Assembly (NCBI RefSeq): GCF_036226525.1
Contig: NZ_CP108487.1
Location: forward strand, 186,001 to 250,000
Direction: 5' to 3'
Origin: Kribbella sp. NBC_01245
GTDB lineage: Bacteria; Actinomycetota; Actinomycetes; Propionibacteriales; Kribbellaceae
Length of the DNA stretch: 64,000 nt
Shown: piece after piece, positions 26,858 to 35,693 of the stretch
Position numbering within the stretch: the first letter of the stretch is position 1
Layout: each line of letters begins with the position of its first letter
Notes under the pieces: generated by a model
The model's input: only the letters and a program-made list of their open reading frames with translations
What the model was told of the DNA's origin: nothing
Databases searched by the model: none
Program-made: the position numbers and the translations under genes

Positions 26858-27969
26858 TGATCAACGACATTGAGGCTCTCGTGAAATGCGAGTCGCCCTC
26901 GTCCGATCTGGCCGCGGTTGCTCGTAGCGCGGACGTCGTCGCTTCCATCGGGACTCGTCTGCTGGGCGTGCCGCCGGAGTACGTCGTGCTGGAAGGGCGT
27001 ACCCACCTGCGCTGGCGGTTCGGCGATGTCCCGCGGGTGCTGGTGCTTGGTCATCACGACACGGTCTGGCCGATCGGCTCCTTGCAGACCCATCCGTTCG
27101 AGGTGCGGGACGGAGTGCTGCGAGGGCCGGGCTGTTTCGACATGAAGGCCGGCCTGGTGATGGCCTTCCACGCCATCGCTGAGCTCGACGACCTCGACGG
27201 CGTCACGTTGCTGGTCACGGGCGACGAGGAGCTCGGCTCTCCGACCTCGCGCCAGTTGATCGAGGACGAGGCCCGTGGCTGCTTGGCCGCGTTGGTGCTG
27301 GAGGCCTCAGCGGATGGCGGTGCACTCAAGATCGAGCGGAAGGGCGTCTCGCTATACGACGTACAGGTGCACGGCCGTGCGGCCCATGCCGGACTCGAAC
27401 CGGAACGTGGCATCAGCGCGACGATCGAGGTCGCGCATCAGGTTCTCGCGGTAGCACAGTTGGGAGATCCGTTGCACGGGACAACGGTCACGCCGACGCG
27501 CCTTGAAGCCGGTACGACGTCCAACACCGTGGCCGCGCGAGCGCGTTTCGCGGTCGACGTACGGGTGCGGGATGTTGCCGAGCAAGCGCGGGTGGATCGG
27601 GCGATGCACGCGTTGCAGCCGGTTCTGCCCGGGGCGCGGATCGAGGTCAAGGGTGGAGCTAATCGGCCGCCGTTACAGGCGAGTGCGTCGGCGGACTTGT
27701 TCGCGCGGGCGGCTGGTCTTGCCGAGGAGCTGGGCATTGAGCCGCTGACGTCTGCCGCGGTTGGCGGCGCATCCGATGGCAACTTCACCGCGGGAGTTGG
27801 TACGCCCACGTTGGACGGACTCGGTGCTGTTGGCGGGGGTGCGCATGCGGACAACGAGCACGTGATCGTGGCCGAGTTGCCAGGGCGTACGGCGTTGTTG
27901 CGCGCGTTGATCGCCGACTTGTTGCGCCCGTCGGTTGTGCCCAGCCTCTTGCAGCGGAGTCGATCGTGA
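26857..27969 (+). CDS. M20-family metallopeptidase / N-acyl-amino-acid deacylase
   Basis: A 370-residue zinc enzyme of the M20 (carboxypeptidase G2 / ArgE / aminoacylase) family. Metal and catalytic residues are in place: H66-H67-D68 in GHHDTVWP, D95 in CFDMKAG, the E124-E125 pair in TGDEELGS, E149 in VLEAS, and the late His of GGGAHADNE. The dimerisation lid starts around residue 170 (VHGRAAHAGLEPERG). Within this operon it is best placed as the L-specific N-acyl-amino-acid deacylase of a D-to-L conversion route, though peptidase activity is possible. The ATG at 26857 overlaps the previous stop; residues read upstream in the frame belong to the fusion gene's other frame. Confidence 0.88.
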   Translation: MINDIEALVKCESPSSDLAAVARSADVVASIGTRLLGVPPEYVVLEGRTHLRWRFGDVPRVLVLGHHDTVWPIGSLQTHPFEVRDGVLRGPGCFDMKAGLVMAFHAIAELDDLDGVTLLVTGDEELGSPTSRQLIEDEARGCLAALVLEASADGGALKIERKGVSLYDVQVHGRAAHAGLEPERGISATIEVAHQVLAVAQLGDPLHGTTVTPTRLEAGTTSNTVAARARFAVDVRVRDVAEQARVDRAMHALQPVLPGARIEVKGGANRPPLQASASADLFARAAGLAEELGIEPLTSAAVGGASDGNFTAGVGTPTLDGLGAVGGGAHADNEHVIVAELPGRTALLRALIADLLRPSVVPSLLQRSRS

Positions 27970-28868
27970 CGGGGACGATGGCCACGGACCTGGCCGGCGA
28001 CGCGATTCGTGCGGATGCCGTGTCCGCCGCAGTCGCCGCCGCGGATGCTGCGGCCATCGCGGCCGGGGTGTTCATCCGCAGCCTCAACGGGATGTCCGAG
28101 CTGGACGCCGTGTGCGAACTTTACGAACGGATCTGGGGGTTCGATGGCGGGCACAGCCCCGTCAGCTCGGACCTCCTGCGCGCGATGTCCAGGGCAGGCG
28201 GGTATGTCGCGGGAGCGTTCGAGGGCGACGAGCTCGTCGGCGCCTGCGTCGGCTTCTTCGGGCCGCCGGCCGAGTTCGGCCTGCACAGCCACATCGCCGG
28301 GGTCTCGCCGACGACCCGGGGACGCAGCGTCGGCTTCGCGATGAAGGTGCACCAGCGGGCCTGGGCGATGGCGCGAGGGATCACCCAGATCTCCTGGACC
28401 TATGACCCATTGGTCGGCCGCAACGCCTACTTCAACATCGTGAAGCTGGGTGCCCGGCCCGCCGAGTACCTCACCAACTTCTACGGGCCGATGAACGACG
28501 CCCTCAACGGCGCCGACGACACTGACCGGCTGCTCGTGACTTGGCAGCTGGAAGACCCGAGGGTCGCGGCCGCGTGTATCGGTATCCCGTCAGCTGTCGA
28601 CCTCGCGGCCGAGCGCGCCGGGGGAGCTCAGACTCTGCTCGACGTATCGGCATCGGACGAACCGATCCGGTACGACGTCACGTCGTCGACTGTGCTCGTC
28701 GCCGTACCGCGAGACATCGAGGGCCTGCGTGCCAAAGACCCTGCGCGCGCTGCCCGATGGCGCGTTGCCGTCCGCGAATGCCTGGGCGGACTGCTCGAAC
28801 AGGGCGCCCACGTCCGGGGGTTCGACCGGTCGGACTACTACATCGTCGATAGAGGAGAACCGTCATGA
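27966..28868 (+). CDS. GNAT-type acyltransferase (COG3375-like)
   Basis: A 300-residue protein. Residues about 40-180 carry the acetyltransferase-like part: GDELVGACVGFFGP, AGVSPTTRGRSVGFAMKVHQ (the acyl-CoA loop) and SWTYDPLVGRNAYFNIVKLG. The last 100 residues are a separate alpha/beta part. This family sits next to N-acylamino-acid racemase genes in many bacteria, and in Geobacillus the neighbouring acyltransferase N-succinylates D-amino acids to feed the racemase. Here it lies directly in front of the racemase with ATGA overlap, so the same role is likely. The GTG start at 27966 overlaps the M20 stop. Confidence 0.8.
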   Translation: MTGTMATDLAGDAIRADAVSAAVAAADAAAIAAGVFIRSLNGMSELDAVCELYERIWGFDGGHSPVSSDLLRAMSRAGGYVAGAFEGDELVGACVGFFGPPAEFGLHSHIAGVSPTTRGRSVGFAMKVHQRAWAMARGITQISWTYDPLVGRNAYFNIVKLGARPAEYLTNFYGPMNDALNGADDTDRLLVTWQLEDPRVAAACIGIPSAVDLAAERAGGAQTLLDVSASDEPIRYDVTSSTVLVAVPRDIEGLRAKDPARAARWRVAVRECLGGLLEQGAHVRGFDRSDYYIVDRGEPS

Positions 28869-29971
28869 AACTCACCGGCGTCGAGCTGCGGACGATCCAG
28901 CTGCCACTGGTATCGCCGTTCCGGACCTCGTTCGGCACGCAGACCGCTCGGGAGGCGCTGCTGCTGCGCGTGGTGACACCCGACGCGGAAGGGTGGGGCG
29001 AGTGCGTTGCGATGAGCGATCCGCTCTACTCCTCGGAGTACGTCGCGGCGTGTGCCGATGTGCTGCGTCGATTCTTCATTCCGGCCGTCGCACAGGTCGA
29101 GCGGCTCGACGCGAACGCGGTCGGCCCGGCTCTTGCGCCGTTCAAGGGACACCGGATGGCGAAGGCGGCGCTGGAGATGGCCGTACTTGATGCCGAGCTG
29201 CGCACCCGCGGAGTCTCATTCGCCAGTGCGCTTGGCGCGGCCGTCGATCGCGTGCCGTGCGGGGTCTCCGTGGGGATCATGGACTCGATCCCGGAGTTGC
29301 TGGACGCGGTCGAGGGTTACCTGGACGCGGGTTATCTGCGGATCAAGCTGAAGGTCGAGCCGGGCTGGGATGTCGAGCCGGTGCGTGCGGTGCGCGAGCG
29401 CTTTGGCGACGAGGTCTTGCTGCAGGTCGACGCGAACACGGCTTACCGGCGTTCGGACGCGCGGCACCTGGCGCGGCTGGATCCGTACAACCTGCTGTTG
29501 ATCGAGCAGCCGCTGGACGAGGAAGACCTGCTCGGGCACGCCCAGTTGGCCAAGGTGCTCACGACGCCGGTGTGCCTGGACGAATCGATCGTCTCGGCCC
29601 GTTCGGCGGCCGACGCGATCGCGCTCGGCGCCTGCTCGATCGTCAATATCAAGCCCGGCCGGGTTGGCGGTTATCTCGAGGCACGCCGGATCCACGATCT
29701 GTGCGTGGCGCACGACATTCCGGTCTGGTGCGGGGGAATGCTCGAGACCGGTCTTGGTCGCGCCGCCAACGTTGCCCTCGCTGCGCTGCCGGGGTTCACC
29801 CTGCCGGGTGACACGTCGGCGTCCGACCGCTACTACGCGATGGACATCACCGAACCCTTCCGCCTCTCCGACGGCCACCTGACAGTCCCAACCGATCCCG
29901 GCCTCGGCCTTACCCCCATCCCCGACGCCTTGGACGCCGTAACCACCAACACCGAATGGATCCCTCTCTAA
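28865..29971 (+). CDS. N-acylamino-acid / N-succinylamino-acid racemase (enolase superfamily, MenC type 2)
   Basis: A 368-residue TIM-barrel enzyme with every hallmark of the racemase/o-succinylbenzoate synthase subgroup: K161-L-K163 (RIKLKV), D189 (QVDANTAY), E214 (LLIEQPL), D239 (CLDESIV) and K263 (NIKPGRVGG). These positions equal the canonical numbering of the Amycolatopsis racemase, so alignment is gap-free through the core. K163 and K263 are the two acid/base lysines that invert C-alpha of N-acylated amino acids; the three acids hold Mg2+. There is no menaquinone gene nearby, so racemase rather than OSB synthase is the likely job. It is the last gene of the operon and is followed by a strong hairpin. 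Confidence 0.9.
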   Translation: MKLTGVELRTIQLPLVSPFRTSFGTQTAREALLLRVVTPDAEGWGECVAMSDPLYSSEYVAACADVLRRFFIPAVAQVERLDANAVGPALAPFKGHRMAKAALEMAVLDAELRTRGVSFASALGAAVDRVPCGVSVGIMDSIPELLDAVEGYLDAGYLRIKLKVEPGWDVEPVRAVRERFGDEVLLQVDANTAYRRSDARHLARLDPYNLLLIEQPLDEEDLLGHAQLAKVLTTPVCLDESIVSARSAADAIALGACSIVNIKPGRVGGYLEARRIHDLCVAHDIPVWCGGMLETGLGRAANVALAALPGFTLPGDTSASDRYYAMDITEPFRLSDGHLTVPTDPGLGLTPIPDALDAVTTNTEWIPL

Positions 29972-29976
29972 CGCCT

Positions 29977-30030
29977 CCCAACCCCGCCCGCGAGTGGACT
30001 CGTTAGGACGTGAACACTCGCGGGCTTGGG
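29977..30030 (+). terminator. strong hairpin at the end of the peptide operon
   Basis: GCCCGCGAGTG (29986-29996) pairs perfectly with CACTCGCGGGC (30015-30025) around an 18-base loop. CCCAA (29977-29981) and TTGGG (30026-30030) extend the stem past a four-base bulge. It begins six bases after the racemase stop. There is no U tract, which is common for actinobacterial terminators. Confidence 0.6.
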
Positions 30031-30096
30031 ACAACAGGACGAATCAGGGCTACGATTTTGTTGTGCGGGACGAATGTGAAGGGGAACCGGCGCTGT

Positions 30097-30102
30097 TAGC
30101 GT
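30097..30102 (+). promoter_or_regulatory. -10 element of a probable leaderless promoter for the PucR gene
   Basis: TAGCGT, a TANNNT -10, ends seven bases before the GTG at 30110. The spacing implies a leaderless mRNA and fixes that GTG as the start. Confidence 0.45.
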
Positions 30103-30109
30103 CTGGTTC

Positions 30110-31762
30110 GTGCTTGTTCCGGTGACTACGCGACCGCGGGCCAGCCTTGGTCGCATACTCGAGGACCTCGGCACCACCCTGCTGGAAGTGGTGTGCGGTG
30201 AGCCCGGCCTGGTCGATCACGTCGCGGCCGTGGTGATCCACGATCCACACGACGAGCCGGTACCGCAGGGGCGCGCGCTGGTCCTCGGCGTGGGCCTGCG
30301 CGAACCGGCCGCGATCGCCGGACTGCTGGACGAGCTCGGCCGGCACGACGCGGCCGGGCTCGTCGTACGCGCTCCGGTCGAGGTCACCGACGAGCTTGCC
30401 GCCGCGGTAAAACGATCCGGCGTGACGCTATTGGCGCTCACGCGGGGTGCGTCCTGGGCGCAGCTGGCCGCGTTGCTGCGGTCGTTGATCGCCGAGGGTG
30501 ACGTGGGGGAGATCGGCCCGGAGACACTCGGAGGGATGCCGTCGGGCGACCTCTTCGCGCTCGCCAACGCGATCTCGACCCTCCTCGATGCCCCGATCAC
30601 CATCGAGGACCGGAGCTCCCGGGTGCTGGCCTTCTCCGGACGGCAGGACGAAGCCGATCCCTCGCGCGTCGAGACGATCCTCGGTCGCCAGGTGCCCGAG
30701 CGGTTCACCCGGATCCTCGAAGAGCGCGGGGTCTTCCACGACCTCTACCGCAGCGACCAGCCGATCGACGTGGCACCGATGCCGGGTCCTGCCGAAGGGC
30801 ACCTGCCGCGGGTGGCGCTGGCGATCCGGGCCGGCGACGAGGTGCTCGGGTCGATCTGGGCAGCCGTACACGAACCGCTCTCGCCCGAACGCAGGCAGGC
30901 GTTGTGTGACGCCGCAAAGCTGGTAGCGCTGCACATGCTCCGCCAACGCGCTGGTGCGGACGTCGAACGCCGACTGCGAGCCGACCTAGTCGCCACCGCG
31001 TTGGAGGCAGGTCCGGGAGCGCCGGAAGCCCTTGCCCGGTTAGGCCTCGCCGACCAGAGCTGCGTGGTGCTCGCGCTGTCGCCACTCGTATCTCCCGAGG
31101 ACGAGGGGCAGACCGCGACCCATGCCCGGTTGGTGGGGGAGCGGCAGCGGATCGCGGACGCGTTCTCGATGCACCTCAACGCCGTACATCCGCGCTCGGC
31201 AGCCACCCTGATCGGCGACGTCGTCTACGCCATCATTGGCGTACGGCGCGACCAGACCGACGGCGAGGAGCGCGCGGTTCGCGTGGCCACCGACTTCCTC
31301 GACCGGATCGGGTCCAGCCGGCGCCTGCTCGTCGGCGTCGGCTCCGTCGCCACGGACAACGCCGCGCTCGGGCGATCCCGAACCGGCGCCGACCGGGCGC
31401 TGCGCGTGTTGCGGTTGGGCCGTTCGGCAACCTCGGTGGCCCGCATCAGCGACGTATATGTCGATGCGCTGCTGCTGGAACTCGCCGACCTGGCCAACGC
31501 CCGCGGCGACGAACCGACCGGCCCGGTCGCCCGGCTGATGGCGTACGACGCGAAGCGCCGAAGCTGTCTCGTCGAAACGCTCGAGGCCTGGCTGGACGCG
31601 TTCGGCGACGTGATCGCAGCCTCGTCGGCCGTCTACGTCCACCCCAACACCTTCCGCTACCGCCTGCGCCGCCTCGCCGAAGTCGCCAACCTCGACCTGG
31701 CCGACCCCAACGCCCGCTTCGCCGCCATGCTCGAGCTCCGGCTACTGACCCGCACTCCTTAA
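30110..31762 (+). CDS. PucR/CdaR-family transcriptional regulator
   Basis: A 550-residue regulator. The first 120 residues are a PucR N-terminal-like domain (LGRILEDLGTTLLEVVCGEP), the middle part has GGDEF-like alpha/beta structure, and the last 55 residues are the PucR/CdaR helix-turn-helix: SSAVYVHPNTFRYRLRRLAE. The family senses purines, amino acids or sugar acids and often controls the adjacent catabolic operon. It sits 138 bases after the peptide operon on the same strand behind a strong hairpin, so it is separately transcribed and is the best candidate for the local regulator. It is convergent with the UvrA-like gene, overlapping by about 20 bases. Confidence 0.85.
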   Translation: MLVPVTTRPRASLGRILEDLGTTLLEVVCGEPGLVDHVAAVVIHDPHDEPVPQGRALVLGVGLREPAAIAGLLDELGRHDAAGLVVRAPVEVTDELAAAVKRSGVTLLALTRGASWAQLAALLRSLIAEGDVGEIGPETLGGMPSGDLFALANAISTLLDAPITIEDRSSRVLAFSGRQDEADPSRVETILGRQVPERFTRILEERGVFHDLYRSDQPIDVAPMPGPAEGHLPRVALAIRAGDEVLGSIWAAVHEPLSPERRQALCDAAKLVALHMLRQRAGADVERRLRADLVATALEAGPGAPEALARLGLADQSCVVLALSPLVSPEDEGQTATHARLVGERQRIADAFSMHLNAVHPRSAATLIGDVVYAIIGVRRDQTDGEERAVRVATDFLDRIGSSRRLLVGVGSVATDNAALGRSRTGADRALRVLRLGRSATSVARISDVYVDALLLELADLANARGDEPTGPVARLMAYDAKRRSCLVETLEAWLDAFGDVIAASSAVYVHPNTFRYRLRRLAEVANLDLADPNARFAAMLELRLLTRTP

Positions 31763-33967
31763 GGCGTGGCTGGTGGGGCTGTCGGCATCCAGGTAAGTCG
31801 TGGGGTGGCCGGTGTAGAGGATGGTGCCGCCGTGGCGGCCGGGGCCGGGTCCTAGGTCGATGAGCCAGTCGGCCCGGCGGATGACGTCGAGGTTGTGCTC
31901 GATGACGATGACCGTGTGGCCTTGGTCTACAAGGGTGTCGAGTACGTGCAGGAGGGTGTCGATGTCGTTGAGGTGCAGGCCGGTGGTGGGTTCGTCGAGC
32001 ACGTACGTCGTGGGCTGGTCTGCCTGGCGAAGCTCCTTGGCGATCTTGACGCGTTGACACTCGCCGCCGGACAACGTGCTCAGGGATTGCCCGAGCCGCA
32101 GGTAGCCCAAGCCAACGGCCGAGAGCTGTTGCAAGGCACGCGAAATACCTTGGTCAGGTAGTTGGGCGATGGCCTGGTCGATGGTGAGGTCATCGACGTC
32201 GGCGATCGACAGGCCGTTCACGGTGTGGGCGAGCACCTCGGGGGTGAAGCGGCGGCCGTGGCAGGTCTCGCAGCTGACCTCCTGTCCGTCCATGAACGCG
32301 AGGTCCGTGTAGATGACGCCGAGGCCCTTGCAATCAGGGCAGGCGCCGTCGGAGTTGGCACTGAACAAGCTTGCGCTGACGCCATTATGCCGGGCGAACA
32401 GCTTGCGGATCGCGGGCGCGATGCCGGTGTACGTGACCGGGGTGGAGCGCCGGTTCGTGCTGACCGGCTTCTGGTCGATGACAGTCGCGCCGTGCTGCTC
32501 CACGAGCTCAAAAGCGAGGCTGGATTTCCCGGAGCCGGCCACACCTGTGAGCACGGTCATCACGCCGGTGGGGAACCGCGCGGTGACGTCCCGCAGGTTG
32601 TTGCGGCTACCGACGACGGTCAAACCGCCAGACCCGACACGCGCCGCAGCCTTAAGCGGTCGCCGGTCGGTCAGACCCCGGCCGGTCGGAGTGTCGGCGT
32701 CGCGAAGCTCGGCGAACCTGCCTTGGAACACCAGGCGTCCACCGGCCGCACCCGCGCCAGGTCCGATCTCGATCACCTGGTCCGCCTCCGCCATCACGGC
32801 CGGGTCGTGTTCGACGACGAGCACGTTGTTGCCACTGTCGCGAAGTCGCTTCAGCAGCTGGATGACGGACTCTACGTCGGTCGGATGCAGGCCGACGGTC
32901 GGTTCGTCGACGACGTACGTCATCGCGGTGAGGCTGGATCCGAGGTGCTTGACCGTCTTGATTCGTTAGGATTCGCCGCCGGAAAGCGTGGTGGTCGCGC
33001 GCGACAACGTGAGATAGCCGAGCCCGATCACGACCATCGCCTCGAGCCGGGCGGTCAAGGCCGCGACGACTGGTGCGACCTTCGCGGACTTGATCGTACG
33101 GACGAGGTCGAGCAGTTCGGTGATCTCCAGCCGGGCCATCTCGCCGATGGTGTGGCCGAGCACCGTCGCCGTACGCGCGGCCTTCCGAAGGCGATCGCCC
33201 CCGCACTCCGGACACGTCTCGGCTCGGGTAAAGGCCCGAATCGTCTGCTGCTTACGCTCCGACAGATCGTCCGACGTATGCAGGTAGATCCGCTCGAACC
33301 GCTCGACCACTCCTTCGTAGCTCTTGTGCCGCAGGCCGAGTTTCGCCGCCGCCTGGCCGCCGTACAGCAGGGCCTCGCGTTCGGCCGGCGTCCACTCGCG
33401 CAACGGGGTATCGGCGTCGAAGCTACCGATATCCGCGTACTGGGAGTACCAGTAGCCGCCGTTGCCGAAGCCGGGCAGCCGGATCGCGCCACCGGCGAGC
33501 GACTTGTCGAGGTCCAGAAAGCGATCGACCGCGCTGGCGACGACCTCGCCAAGGCCCGAGCAGGTCCGGCACATGCCGGCGGGCGCGTTGAACGAGAAGT
33601 GGTTCGACTCACCGACGTACGGCCCGCTGAGTCGGGAGAACAGCAGCCGCAAGTACGTCCAGGTGTCCGTGATCGTGCCGACGGTCGAGCGGGCGTTGCC
33701 GCCGATCCGGCGCTGGTCGATGACGACGACCGGCGTCAGTCCGTGGATGTGCTCGACGTCCGGCCGAGTCCACTTCGGCAGCCGGTTCCGCGCGAACGGT
33801 GGAAAGGTCTCGTTGAGCTGGTAACCGGCCTCTGCGGCGATCGTGTCGAACACCAGCGACGACTTGCCCGACCCGGATACGCCGACAAAAACGACCAACT
33901 CGCCATGCGGAACATCAAGGTCCACGTCAGCCAGATTGTTCGTGCGAACTCGGCGGAGAGTAATCAT
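31742..33967 (-). pseudogene. UvrA2-like ABC ATPase interrupted by one in-frame stop
   Basis: The minus-strand frame from the ATG at 33967 to 31742 encodes a UvrA-like class 2 protein of about 740 residues of the short (UvrA2/DrrC-like) form: MITLRRVRTNNLADVDLDVP, Walker A GVSGSGKSSLVFDTI, zinc-finger cysteines CRTCSGLGE and CPECGGDRL, second Walker A TGVAGSGKSSL, and second signature LSGGECQRVKIAKEL with VLDEPTTGLH. The first signature reads LSGGES and then TAA (32966-32968), where the family has Gln (LSGGESQR). One C-to-T change of CAA explains it. Reading continues in the same frame with RIKTVKHLGSSLTAM. Both halves are otherwise intact. An ATG at 32923 could in theory restart the second half. 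It may be a recent mutation or a sequencing error. Confidence 0.85.
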
Positions 33968-33986
33968 GAGTACGACACTACGAGCA

Positions 33987-34000
33987 GATGTGGCCACATC
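33987..34000. promoter_or_regulatory. 14-bp perfect palindrome between uvrA2-like and WYL genes
   Basis: GATGTGGCCACATC is a perfect palindrome in the 62-base divergent space, 30 bases upstream of the WYL gene start and 20 from the uvrA2-like start. It is placed to act on both promoters and is a good operator candidate for the WYL regulator. Confidence 0.55.
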
Positions 34001-34029
34001 ATGACCGCAATTCGGCGCAGAATGGCTCC

Positions 34030-34992
34030 ATGGCCGACGTCACCGAACGCATGCTGGCCCTGCTCTCGACCCTGCAGACGGGTCGCCCGTTCAGCGGGGA
34101 AGAGCTGACCCGGCGGCTGAGCATCAGCCCGCGGACGCTGCGCCGCGACGTCGACCGGCTGCGCGGTTACGGCTATCCCGTCGAGACCCAGCCGGGGCCG
34201 GGCGGCTTCTACCGGCTCGCCGCCGGGCGGACCATGCCGCCGCTGGTACTGGACGACGACGAAGCGGTCGCCACCTTGCTGGCACTCGCCTCGCTCGCCG
34301 CCGGCGGCCCGTCCGCGGAGGGCGGGATCGACGACGCCGCGACCCGGGCGTACGGCAAGTTGGACCAGTTCCTACCCGCACGGTTGCGCCCGCGAGTGAC
34401 GGCCATCCGCGCCAGCCTGGAGACGAGTCCGCAGCAGGCGCCGAGCGTGGCCGCCGACCAGCTCAGCTCCATCGCCGAGGCCATTGCGCACCAGGAGACG
34501 CTGACGTTCTCCTACACGAATGCCAGCGGTGCAAGGACTAGTCGGCGGGTTGACCCGTACAGGCAGGTCCACCATCTCCTGCGCTGGTACGTGCTGGGGT
34601 GGGACCACAACCGCGAGGACTGGCGCGTGTTCCGCCTAGACCGACTAGCCGACGTACGACGCACAGGCCGTCGGTACGACCAGCGGCCGCTACCCGCCGG
34701 GTCAGCGGCGGAGTATCTACGGCAAGGACTCAACGTCGGTAAGCAACGCGTCAGCCTCACGATCAACGCACCGGTCGCAGACGTCCTCGATGCCCTGAAG
34801 TACCAGGACGTCGAGGTCCAGCAAGCGAGCGAAGAGCAGACCAACGTCGTTCTAGCGCTGGACTCCTGGCAGTGGTTGGTCCTCCACCTCGCCTTCCTGG
34901 ACGCGGACTTCGAGATCACCAACGGCGCCGTGTTCGCCGACGCCTGCCGCGCTTTTGGCGAGCGTCTTCTGGCGGCGACCGGCGCTAGCTAG
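34030..34992 (+). CDS. HTH/WYL-domain transcriptional regulator
   Basis: A 320-residue regulator. Residues 1-60 are a DeoR-type winged helix (LLSTLQTGRPFSGEELTRRL and SPRTLRRDVDRLRGYGYPVE). Residues about 150-215 hold the WYL core: TLTFSYTNASGARTSRRVDP and LRWYVLGWDHNREDWRVFRL. A WCX-like C-terminal part follows. WYL proteins bind nucleic acid or small ligands and often control a divergent neighbour, here the UvrA2-like gene. The ATG at 34030 is six bases after CAGAAT, a possible leaderless start. It ends in a CTAG stop shared with the opposite gene. Confidence 0.88.
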   Translation: MADVTERMLALLSTLQTGRPFSGEELTRRLSISPRTLRRDVDRLRGYGYPVETQPGPGGFYRLAAGRTMPPLVLDDDEAVATLLALASLAAGGPSAEGGIDDAATRAYGKLDQFLPARLRPRVTAIRASLETSPQQAPSVAADQLSSIAEAIAHQETLTFSYTNASGARTSRRVDPYRQVHHLLRWYVLGWDHNREDWRVFRLDRLADVRRTGRRYDQRPLPAGSAAEYLRQGLNVGKQRVSLTINAPVADVLDALKYQDVEVQQASEEQTNVVLALDSWQWLVLHLAFLDADFEITNGAVFADACRAFGERLLAATGAS

Positions 34993-35693
34993 GGGCAGGT
35001 GCGGAGCAGCGTCTTCACACTCTGCTGGTCGTCCCGGGTGATGGGCAGGCCGTATTTGCTTGCCACGCGCAAGTACCGCAGGACGTAGGTGCAGCGGAAC
35101 GCCTTGTTGATCGGCATCCATTCGCCCGGCCCATGATCGGACTTGCTCGCGTTGGTCGAACCGTCGACGGCCAGCAGATTGTCCGTCTGGTCATTGGCGA
35201 AGTCCTGACGGCGTTGCGCAGTCCACTTCGACGCGCCGAGATCCCACGCCCGGGACAGCGGATAGAGGTGGTCGATCTGCACCTTGCTGGCTTCGGCCTT
35301 GCGGAACTCGATGGTCCGGCCGGTGTACGGATCTTCCAGCTGGCCGCTGAGCACCACGCACCGCTTCGCGCCCGACTTGTACGTCACCTGAGTGAGCTGC
35401 CGCGCGAGCACGTTGTTGCGGGTGTCGCAGCCGTCATGACCACCAGTACCGGTGTGGTTGTCGGACCAGGACGGACCGAACGAGCAACCCTTGCCTTTGC
35501 CACAACGTCGTTCGTACCCGGCAACGTCCGGCCGATTCGGCGCGACCTTCACCTTCGCGAGTTCCAGCGTGATCGACTTGGACGAGGCCGACGGATCGGG
35601 CGGCGCGGACGCTTCACGAGCGACATCGCAACCCGTAGTCAGCAGAGTCAAAGCCAGGGCGAGAACAACGGCGGAGCGGTACTTCGTGAGCAA
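34989..35693 (-). CDS. secreted HNH nuclease lipoprotein (DUF1524/GmrSD C-terminal type)
   Basis: A 234-residue protein exported as a lipoprotein: a TTG start gives LLTKYRSAVVLALALTLL and TTGC with Cys22 as lipid site. The mature part has the cysteines CGKGKGCSFG and the DUF1524 nuclease motif IDHLYPLSRAWDLGAS followed by NDQTDNLLAVDGSTNASKSD, with the H-N-H catalytic pattern. Extracellular DUF1524 nucleases are common in actinobacteria and may degrade environmental DNA. I choose the TTG at 35693 because GGAAGG lies about five bases upstream and the signal begins there; residues upstream in frame are not signal-like. Confidence 0.82.
   Translation of the reverse strand: MLTKYRSAVVLALALTLLTTGCDVAREASAPPDPSASSKSITLELAKVKVAPNRPDVAGYERRCGKGKGCSFGPSWSDNHTGTGGHDGCDTRNNVLARQLTQVTYKSGAKRCVVLSGQLEDPYTGRTIEFRKAEASKVQIDHLYPLSRAWDLGASKWTAQRRQDFANDQTDNLLAVDGSTNASKSDHGPGEWMPINKAFRCTYVLRYLRVASKYGLPITRDDQQSVKTLLRTCP

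Noticed and set aside
28865..29971. Menaquinone-pathway o-succinylbenzoate synthase
   Set aside because: The family catalyses both reactions, but no men gene lies nearby and the operon contains acyltransferase and deacylase genes; racemase is more likely.
30060..30090. Direct repeats GGACGAAT before the PucR gene as an operator
   Set aside because: The two copies are short and one is imperfect; not better than chance in this composition.
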